DNA from: Candidatus Bathycorpusculum grumuli | GTDB taxonomy: Archaea > Thermoproteota > Bathyarchaeia > Bathyarchaeales > Bathycorpusculaceae | Length of the DNA stretch: 37,542 nt | Direction of reading: 5' to 3' | Assembly (NCBI GenBank): GCA_009776805.1 | Contig: WRNB01000001.1 | Span: 34,288 to 71,829, forward strand | Part shown: piece by piece, positions 30,756 through 37,542 of the stretch | Numbering within the stretch: the first letter of the stretch is position 1 | Layout: every line of letters begins with the position of its first letter | Translations under genes and position numbers: made by a program | Notes under the pieces: generated by a model | Database searches by the model: none | What the model was told of the DNA's origin: nothing | What the model saw: the letters and a program-made list of their open reading frames with translations, nothing else

Positions 30756-31013
30756 GTGCCGGATAATTTTGAGTTAGATGATTATTTTATGCGTGTTACC
30801 TTTAGGTTTGAAAATATCGCATCAGATGATGTGATAAGTGATGTGATAAGTGATGTGATAAGTAAAGAGAATCTGGTTTTTGAGGTAATTAGGGCAAATT
30901 TGAAGATTACAAAACCGCAAATTGCAAAAGAAACAGGAATTCCATTAGGCAGTATTGATCGTATAATTAAAGCCTTAAACGAGCAAGGGGAGGTTAAAAG
31001 GGAAAACTGCTAA
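30756..31013 (+). pseudogene. C-terminal fragment of an AlbA_2-type regulator (linker plus wHTH)
   Basis: FRVTF-like lead-in, DVISDVISDVIS linker, then winged-helix region (VIRANLKITKPQIAKETGIPLGSIDRIIKALNEQGEV) like the 33706-35049 C-terminus. Confidence 0.6.
30828..30863. repeat. 12-bp tandem repeat x3 (GATGTGATAAGT), encodes DVIS linker repeats
   Basis: Three perfect copies counted. Confidence 0.95.
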
Positions 31014-31177
31014 CAAAAGCGGAACTTGGGAACTTGGGCTAAAACTTGTGATTTAGCGTCTTGTTGTTCTTAATACGAGATACGCGAACTGACAAAACAT
31101 TGTTGCTTCGACAAACATCATTTCTCATCATTCCGATTTTTCATATCGTCTGCTTCAATTCTATATTTGTCTTTTAT

Positions 31178-31429
31178 TCACTTTTCAATATCCTTAGTTG
31201 ACGGCAACGCATCTGCCAACTCTTGCGGTACAAAATCAGAAAGCCTATACTCACTCACATCAATAGGTTTGTGTATATCACGCAACGTGTATTCTGCGGT
31301 CAACTTGTCTCGCTCTTTACAGAGCAAAATACCAATCGATGAATTATCGGATTTATGCTTGAGCATATCATCAACCGCTGAAAGATAAAAATTCAACTTC
31401 CCTATGTTATGTAAAGCTTCACATAACAT
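31178..31429 (-). pseudogene. DUF1016/YhcG-type nuclease C-terminal fragment
   Basis: HNIGKLNFYLSAVDDMLKHKSDNSSIGILLCKERDKLTAEYTLRDIHKPIDVSEYRLSDFVPQELADALPS. Confidence 0.75.
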
Positions 31430-31432
31430 AGG
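31401..31432. repeat. 32-bp near-perfect palindrome at head-to-head YhcG junction
   Basis: CCTATGTTATGTaAAGCTTcACATAACATAGG, 12-bp perfect arms with AAGCTT centre. Confidence 0.9.
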
Positions 31433-31700
31433 TCAGATTGATTTCTACGTTAGATATTTCGAAGATAAAGTAAAATTGCCAGAGGACAATCTAACAATTG
31501 GGATTATTTTCTGTGCAGATAAAAATGATACGATGGTAAAATATTCGGTGTTGTCTGTTAATGAGAAATTATTCGCTTCAAAGTACATGTTTTATCTGCC
31601 GACAGAGGAAGAACTAAAACGTGAGTTAGAGCGTGAACGTGAGCTTATTGAGCGGCAAGCTGATTTGAATACAGTTAAGGCTGATGGTATAGCACATTGA
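31404..31700 (+). pseudogene. Second, different DUF1016/YhcG C-terminal fragment
   Basis: HNIGQIDFYVRYFEDKVKLPEDNLTIGIIFCADKNDTMVKYSVLSVNEKLFASKYMFYLPTEEELKRELERERE. Confidence 0.8.
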
Positions 31701-31743
31701 TTTTTTATAGGCGATTGCTATAGTGTAATCACGTGATAATGTC

Positions 31744-32662
31744 TTGGCTAAACCGATATCAAACGACAAACGAGCCGCCATCGTCAAACATATGCAAAAA
31801 GGAAAAAACACAAAAGAAATAGCAGAATGGCTACTCGTCAGCACACGAACAGTAGAACGCATCTGGCAAAAATACAAAAAACAAGGCTACTACGAACCCG
31901 AACCACTAAACTGCGGACGAAAACCCCTAGTCAACACAACAACCATGGACAAAGTAGTAGAAAAAATCCAAGAACAACCAGACATAACACTCCAAGAACT
32001 AATAGACACATTCAAGTTACCCATAAGTCAATCTGCCCTCTGCAGACGCCTACGCAAACTGGGACTAACTTTTGAAAAAAGAATCTCCATCCAAACAAAC
32101 AAAAAACTCCAAAAGTAATAGAAGCACGCACAACCTATCGTAAAACACAACAAGAACTAAACACTTCAACCACTTATTGGCTTGATGAAAGCAGTGCTAA
32201 TTGTGGCATGACACGTCTTTATGGTAGGTCTTTTTCGCATGAACGTGTGGATGATTATGTGTCTGATGTGCGTTTTGAGTGTATTTCAATTGTTGGTGTG
32301 TTGGGTTTAGAGGGGGTTGTGGCTTTTTTGTTGTTTAAGGGTTCTTTGAATGGTTGGTTGTTTGGTGAGTATGTAAAGTATTGTCTTGTGTCAGTTATGA
32401 AGTGTGGTGAGTGTTGGTTTTGGGTAATTTTTCGGTTTATAAGGTTAGGGGTGTGTTGGATTATTTGGTTTTGTTGGGTGTGAAAATTGTGTTTTTGGTT
32501 GTGTATTTTTCTGATTTTTATCCTGTAGTGTTTGTTTGGTCAAAAATTAAGGTGTATTTGTGTAAGGTGGAGGTTAGAGCTGTTGTTGTTTCAGAAGTAT
32601 TAGTTACGATAACTGGTGCTGATGTTGAAGGTTGGGTTAAACACTGTGGTTATCGACTATGA
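31744..32662 (+). pseudogene. IS630-family transposase relic
   Basis: N-terminal HTH (KHMQKGKNTKEIAEWLLVSTRTVERIWQKYKKQGYYEPEPLNCGRKP); then in other frames WLDESSANCGMTRLYGRSFSHERV, GNFSVYKVRGVLDYLVLLGVKIVFL, FSDFYPVVFVWSKIKVYL, DVEGWVKHCGY. Confidence 0.88.
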
Positions 32663-32687
32663 AAAGTCAAACTGCTATGGCATGTTA

Positions 32688-32927
32688 TTATTCAAGATCC
32701 TTTTCGGTATGTTTGCGTTCTAAAAATTTATCAACTGACATTTGTGGATAAGCAGATAGTGAGCCGCGTAATTTGTTGATGTAGTCTATTTCTTGTATTG
32801 GTATGAGGTGAATTTCGCCGTTAGTTTGTTGTACTTTTATTTTTTCGGTTTTGATTAATTTGGATAAGGCTTTAGGTAAGGTTTTTGTGTTTAGTACAGT
32901 TTCAGTCATGGCAATCACCATTTTTAA
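32688..32927 (-). CDS. Orphan antitoxin-like protein (Phd/YefM-like)
   Basis: AMTETVLNTKTLPKALSKLIKTEKIKVQQTNGEIHLIPI...LRGSLSAYPQMSVDKFLERKHTEKDLE resembles antitoxins ending SVDKFLERKRADKELD. No toxin gene adjacent. The exact start is uncertain. Confidence 0.55.
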   Translation of the reverse strand, partial: LKMVIAMTETVLNTKTLPKALSKLIKTEKIKVQQTNGEIHLIPIQEIDYINKLRGSLSAYPQMSVDKFLERKHTEKDLE

Positions 32928-33050
32928 ACAGGGACTATTTGGGTTTAGCATATTTAACGGCATCATTATATTATAACCCGTTAATCTCTACAGTATTTAT
33001 GTTGTCAAATGTAGCGTATATATATAGCTCTGTAAAGGTCAGAAACAAAT

Positions 33051-33294
33051 GTTGTAACCTGAATTTCCCGGAATATTTTAACCTGCATTTTAAAAAGTGT
33101 ATAATAGAGTTCTTTTTTCAAAAATAACCGTTTATCGTCAGTATCGTTGTTAGTGTGTGGGTTAAAATAGTTTAATCTATTGAAGTTGATGAAAATTGTG
33201 TAAAGTTTATTTTGTGCCCTATTTCAGAAATCGGGTGTGTTATGGGTTTTTTCATTTTGTAGGTTAAAATTTACACTGGAGTTCAGGTTGTAAA
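33051..33294. mobile_element. Inverted-repeat element, family B (MITE-like)
   Basis: TTGTAACCTGAATTTCCCGGAATATTTTAACCTGCA at 33052 and the inverted form TAGGTTAAAATTTACACTGGAGTTCAGGTTGTAAA at 33260-33294. A solo copy of one end is at 22853-22890. Confidence 0.6.
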
Positions 33295-33560
33295 CTTGAA
33301 AAGTATAAGAAAATTTTATCAAGTCTACTCACCATCAATCCAACAAACAGGGTCTGCTCAAATTCAAAAAGGGCAGACGCTATCTGCCCAATTCAAACTA
33401 ACTTGGTCACATTACCAACTTTTAATGCGAATTGAAAATGATGATGTCCGCCATTTCTACGAGCTTGAAACTGTGAGCCAACAATGATCAGTTAGATAAC
33501 TACAACGCCAACTGGTAGTTCGCTTTATGAGCGATTAGCCCTTTCCCGTGACAAGGATAA
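33293..33560 (+). pseudogene. DUF1016/YhcG N-terminal fragment
   Basis: VNLKSIRKFYQVY...GQTLSAQFKLTWSHYQLLMRIENDDVRHFYELETVSQQ*SVR, then frameshifted TGSSLYERLALSRDKDK. Confidence 0.8.
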
Positions 33561-33656
33561 GGCAGCCTCCGAAAACCCCATTTCAGAAAACTATGCATAG
33601 TTACACTGTTTTTGGTATGTGATTTTTGGGAAAAATATGGTTTTTCGGAGGTCGCC
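33561..33656. mobile_element. ~96-bp inverted-repeat element, family A (MITE-like)
   Basis: GGCAGCCTCCGAAAACC...GGTTTTTCGGAGGTCGCC. Near-identical layout in reverse orientation at 26527-26623. Confidence 0.75.
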
Positions 33657-33705
33657 TATATCGCTAATTATACAATGAGCATGGGTATTAGGTTGTTTGT
33701 TTTTA

Positions 33706-35049
33706 TTACTGTTTTACTATCCAACGTCCACCTCTTGCAGAGCCTACACGTTCAATCAGCCCTAACTCTTTTAGCGTGGAAATGTGAGCCTGTACATTAC
33801 GTGGAGCAATTCCTATTTCTTTAGCTAACATTTTTGCAGTAATTTTCGGATTAGCCCGGATTAGTTCAAAAATTTTAGCTTGCAAAACCGTTATACCCTT
33901 ATTTTCTACGATGCTTTCTACGATGCTTTCTACGATGCTTTCTACGATGCTGTTATTGGTGTTAAAACCAATCATTACCTCATTTGGTCGTACACGATAG
34001 AACGGTTCAGACATGTTTTGTTCTTTACAGGCCTCAAGTATCTTTTCAATACCGCGTCCCCAAGCCTCAATCTGTCCAGAGCGGAAAAAAGTGTTTGCAA
34101 CCAAGGGATTATACGGCTTTGAAGTATGAGCGGCAAACAAGTCTTCAATTGTCCAGTTTTCGGGTAATTTGCCATCGTTGTAAATTAGTACCTTGTCTTT
34201 GTAGATGTGTATGTGAATTGGGTTGCCTGTGCTGTAATCTTTGTGAACAATTGCATTTAACACTGCTTCACGAAATGCTGAGCGTGGCACAGGGTATGTT
34301 TCTATTCGGTGAATGCCTTTGTAGCTGATGGTTCCTTTGAAGTATTTGAGGTACACTAAATCAACGACTTTATCGGCCATTGTTATCAGTGGACCGTGGA
34401 TTTCGTCTTGATAACTCAAATCTGCTGTGGTCTTGAAATAGCCAATTTTAACTGATGTGCCCATTACATATTGTTCGGGGTTTTGGTGAAACAGCATAAT
34501 TGCCGCTCGTTTAAGGTAATCGGGTTCGGTTAGATTCAGATTGTCCAGAAGCATTTTATCACTTATGCGAAGATCAGCCTCAGTCATTTTGTTGCTGTCG
34601 ATGGCCATTTTTCTAAACGCTTTGAATGCGTCGCTTTCGAAATCTTCAAATTTAACATGAGGTATGGGAACGCCGTCCCAAGTTTTACCCAGAGTCTTGA
34701 GCATGAATGTGTCGAGTTGGGTGCCGTTAAGTTCTTGGGTTGTTGTTCCTGAGCGGATATAGTATTTGCCATTGCAGCTTACTGGGAAGGTGTATTTTTG
34801 AACGGTTATAACGATGTACTGTTTACCGTTTAGTTGTCGTAATTCAATAGTTGGTATGATTCCCATGGTGCTTCGGGTTTTGTTTGGCAGGTCTTCTAAG
34901 AGTTTTTTTGGGTTAGAAACTCCGATGATTTCTCCGTTGTTCTGACGGCCAATTTCTAGTACACCGCCGTCTGCGTTTGCAAAACCGCAAATTGTGTTTA
35001 GGTATTTATCATGCCAAGTTTGTTTCCATTCAAGATTATGTGTTTCCAT
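33706..35049 (-). CDS. AlbA_2 (schlafen-like) ATP-binding regulator with C-terminal wHTH
   Basis: ETHNLEWKQTWHDKYLNTICGFANADGGVLEIGRQNNGEIIGVSNPKKLLEDLPNK; HKDYSTGNPIHIHIYKDKVLIYNDGKLPENWT; wHTH at the C-terminus. Confidence 0.9.
   Translation of the reverse strand: METHNLEWKQTWHDKYLNTICGFANADGGVLEIGRQNNGEIIGVSNPKKLLEDLPNKTRSTMGIIPTIELRQLNGKQYIVITVQKYTFPVSCNGKYYIRSGTTTQELNGTQLDTFMLKTLGKTWDGVPIPHVKFEDFESDAFKAFRKMAIDSNKMTEADLRISDKMLLDNLNLTEPDYLKRAAIMLFHQNPEQYVMGTSVKIGYFKTTADLSYQDEIHGPLITMADKVVDLVYLKYFKGTISYKGIHRIETYPVPRSAFREAVLNAIVHKDYSTGNPIHIHIYKDKVLIYNDGKLPENWTIEDLFAAHTSKPYNPLVANTFFRSGQIEAWGRGIEKILEACKEQNMSEPFYRVRPNEVMIGFNTNNSIVESIVESIVESIVENKGITVLQAKIFELIRANPKITAKMLAKEIGIAPRNVQAHISTLKELGLIERVGSARGGRWIVKQ
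33904..33951. repeat. 12-bp tandem repeat x4 (TTCTACGATGCT), encodes SIVE linker repeats
   Basis: Four perfect copies counted; translated on minus as SIVESIVESIVESIVE. Confidence 0.95.
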
Positions 35050-35559
35050 CGTTACACCTCCAGTCGTTATTTGAGTAATGTTAAATGCAATAGTTCACTG
35101 GTTAATCAATATATTTTTTTCTCAATAACCACTCTATACATTTGGTATTTTGTGGGTTAAATTCTGTGAAAGTTGTAGAATTATTGTTTGTTTTGTTTTC
35201 GCCTTAGTCACGGTAGGGAATTATTGAGGTGATTCTTTGAATTTGTAAGAACGTGTTGTGTTAGACAGGTTTTGGGGGTTTTAAATACTTCTGGATATTG
35301 GTAGGGTGCTTCCTTTGTGGAACTCTTGTTTGTTGATTGCTGGCTGGCATTACGGCATATTTAACGTCCATGGGAAAAACCCGTTTTTCTTCTCAGTGTA
35401 AACTCTATTTGTTGTCAAAAATTCTAAAAATCAAAAACGGGAAAACACTAAAAACAGCTTATTTGCACAAAACACAGCGGGAAAACACCAGCAAACAACA
35501 AACAAACCAATAACTGCGGCCAATACAATTAAACGAGCCTAAAACAAACCAGAAAAAAG

Positions 35560-36351
35560 CAAGCGTAAAATGGGAAAACAGAAAAACAAACAACAACAAA
35601 CAAGAAAACGCCAAAAACAATGTATTTACGTAAAATGTAGTGGGAAAACACTGACAAACATAAAAACAAACCCAAATCAACCAATACACTTCTACAAATC
35701 CAAATCACCCACATTCCTATACAACTATACCAAACAATACACCTACCACAGTCAACCGACAAGATTCCACAGAAGCACAAACAACCCGAGTGGCCACTTT
35801 TCTACAGTTGCTCAAAGAAACTCATGTGTGACCTGGTGAAATCTGGCATTGTATTGCAGATGACTTTGATTTTGAAACCAATACTGTAACTATTACTCCT
35901 GAGAAAGGTAGTAATCCGCGTATTTTTAATATGAGTCAAAAACTTCTGGGTATGTTGTATAATTTGCCTAAAGATTACGGGAAATGTATGTTTGCTACGC
36001 TTGAGATGAAGCTTGATTATTTTGGACAAGCTATGAGAAGCAACGTAACCGTTTAGCTGTTAAACTGAATAATCCGTGTATAAAGAAAATTATGTTTAAG
36101 ACTTTGTGAACTTGGGGTGGTACTTATGATTATCATAAGGCTAAAGATCTGCTTTACGTTATGAAACGGCTTGGGCACAAAAATTTGAAGAATATTTTGA
36201 TTTATATTTAGTTGGAAGAGGTGTTGTTTAAGGGTGAAGTTGATTATGTTTCTAAGGTTGTTAAGTCTGAGGTGTGTGTTTTGATTGAGGTTGGTTTTGA
36301 TTTTGTGTGTGATTTTGATGGGCATAATTTGTTCCGGAAAAAGAAGTGTTA
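35560..36351 (+). pseudogene. Tyrosine recombinase (XerC/D-type, archaeal) relic
   Basis: VATFLQLLKETHV*...DFDFETNTVTITPEKGSNPRIFNMSQKLLGMLYNLPK; then KQRNRLAVKLNNPCIKKIMFKTL*TWGGTYDYHKAKDLLYVMKRLGHKNLKNILIYI*LEE. Several frameshifts/stops. The conserved R...HxLGH-type box is partly destroyed. Confidence 0.85.
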
Positions 36352-36407
36352 ACGTCTAAAATTCTATTTATCGTCATTGGACAAACCTACTGCAGTTTCT
36401 TTATAAA

Positions 36408-36431
36408 TGGTGCAGGGGGTGGGATTCGGAC
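36408..36431 (-). other. tRNA 3'-end remnant, likely integrase attachment site
   Basis: Reverse complement is GTCCGAATCCCACCCCCTGCACCA: T-loop-like CGAAT, acceptor strand and CCA. The rest of a tRNA cloverleaf is absent. The track ORF reads GAGGGIRTND, the well-known spurious antisense-tRNA translation. Confidence 0.65.
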
Positions 36432-36592
36432 TAATGATTACGTGGCGACATCGCTACAAGCAATGTTTCTTTCTGCAACTACCCTTCTTTTTTTTAAGCG
36501 AACATGTGAAAACCTTTATAATGAGTAATTAGTAAAACATACTGAGTAAATTGCTGTGTACGCAGAAACACATTGACCATCAGGAGATTCCT

Positions 36593-37542
36593 ATGTTCAA
36601 AAGAAAACTAGTCACCCAACTCGTGGACAGATTAAACGAACCACGCCGATTTATCCAAATCGTAGTCGGCCCAAGACAAACAGGCAAAACAACCGCCGTA
36701 CTACAAGCCCTCAAAGAAATAAATAAACCCACACATTTTATCAGCGCAGACGACCCCACACTTATTTCAACAGAATGGCTCTACAATGAGTGGGAACAAG
36801 CCCGCGCACTTGCAAAAACCCAAGAAGCTATTCTTGTAATTGATGAAATACAAAAAATCCGCAAATGGTCATCCATAGTAAAGCTTCTTTGGGACGAAGA
36901 TAATCGATTGTTTACGCCTTTGAAGGTGGTTCTCACGGGTTCTTCTTCTCTGCTTTTACAAAAGGGTCTTTCCGAATCTCTTATGGGCAGGTTTGAAATA
37001 CTTTATTCGCCTCATTGGAATTATTCAGAATGCAGAGAAGCATTCGGATATAGTCTTGAGGACTTTTTATTTTTTGGAGGCTACCCTGGTGCCGCTGCGC
37101 TTATAAAAGATGAAGAACGCTGGGCTAGATACATGGGAACATCTATTGTGGAACCAACTATTTCACAGGACATTCTCATGATGGAAGAAGTCCGTAAACC
37201 CGCTTTGCTTCGTTCGCTTTTCATGCTCGGCTCAATATACAGCGCGCAAGAATTGTCTTTTACTAAAATGCTTGGACAACTTTCAGATGCAGGAAATACT
37301 GTAACTTTGGCACATTACCTTGATCTTTTAAATAAAGCAAATGCGCTTGCAGGTTTGCAGAACTATTCAGGTAACAAAATTCGTACTCGTAAGAGTTCTC
37401 CAAAGTTTATGGTGTATGACACTTCGCTTATGACATATACGGATGGGACTAATAGGCGGCGTTTGCTTGATAATGCTGCTGATAGGGGTCGTCTTGTTGA
37501 GTGTGCGGTGGGTGCTTATTTGCTTGCAAGGGGGCAGGAGGA
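36593..37542 (+). CDS. AAA ATPase with DUF4143-type C-terminal domain, truncated by window edge
   Basis: MFKRKLVTQLVDRLNEPRRFIQIVVGPRQTGKTTAVLQAL (Walker A), ILVIDEIQKIRKWSSIVKLLWDED (Walker B), VVLTGSSSLLLQKGLSESLMGRF, LEDFLFFGGYPGAA. Not in ORF track. Confidence 0.92.
   Translation, partial: MFKRKLVTQLVDRLNEPRRFIQIVVGPRQTGKTTAVLQALKEINKPTHFISADDPTLISTEWLYNEWEQARALAKTQEAILVIDEIQKIRKWSSIVKLLWDEDNRLFTPLKVVLTGSSSLLLQKGLSESLMGRFEILYSPHWNYSECREAFGYSLEDFLFFGGYPGAAALIKDEERWARYMGTSIVEPTISQDILMMEEVRKPALLRSLFMLGSIYSAQELSFTKMLGQLSDAGNTVTLAHYLDLLNKANALAGLQNYSGNKIRTRKSSPKFMVYDTSLMTYTDGTNRRRLLDNAADRGRLVECAVGAYLLARGQE

Noticed and set aside
35439-35650. GGGAAAACA repeated at 35439, 35479, 35572 and 35642 (CRISPR-like?)
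   Set aside because: Only 9 bp and irregular spacing (40, 93, 70 bp), in A/C-rich low-complexity DNA. Not a CRISPR array.
36346-36528. 60-aa ORF containing GAGGGIRTND
   Set aside because: Typical false protein from antisense translation of a tRNA 3' end. Reinterpreted as a tRNA remnant.

Overview
This is an archaeal chromosomal window. Diagnostic genes are Alba, a KH-domain NusA-like protein next to aspS, TFB plus Gar1, L7Ae/S28e/L24e, an unlisted L40e, and an H4MPT-dependent dehydrogenase. I suspect a Bathyarchaeia-like or gut-associated archaeon, but the lineage cannot be proven here. Roughly 3-22.4 kb is housekeeping. It includes a contiguous DAP-aminotransferase lysine operon (dapA-dapB-asd-lysA-dapF-dapL, 13.6-19.9 kb) with a candidate 21-bp-spaced operator upstream. 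Surface or adhesin-like secreted proteins occur at 0-1.7, 12.1-13.0, 23.5-25.7 and 26.7-27.7 kb. From about 26 kb to the end is a decaying island: an ArdA-like fragment, a RelB/RelE-like pair, an ISAs1 relic, split DUF1016/YhcG relics, an IS630 relic, an orphan antitoxin, an AlbA_2 regulator, an integrase relic, a tRNA 3'-end remnant and a DUF4143 ATPase, with at least two small inverted-repeat element families inserted among them. The most unusual signal is abrupt switching of the + strand between A/C-rich blocks (GT as low as 2/60) and G/T-rich blocks (GT up to 57/60). Several switches fall inside single genes (IS630, integrase, aspS, an adhesin). The second most unusual is an otherwise intact secreted-protein gene interrupted by one in-frame TGA and flanked by ~135-bp diverged direct repeats. 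No searches or structure calculations were run. All family calls are from reading translations.
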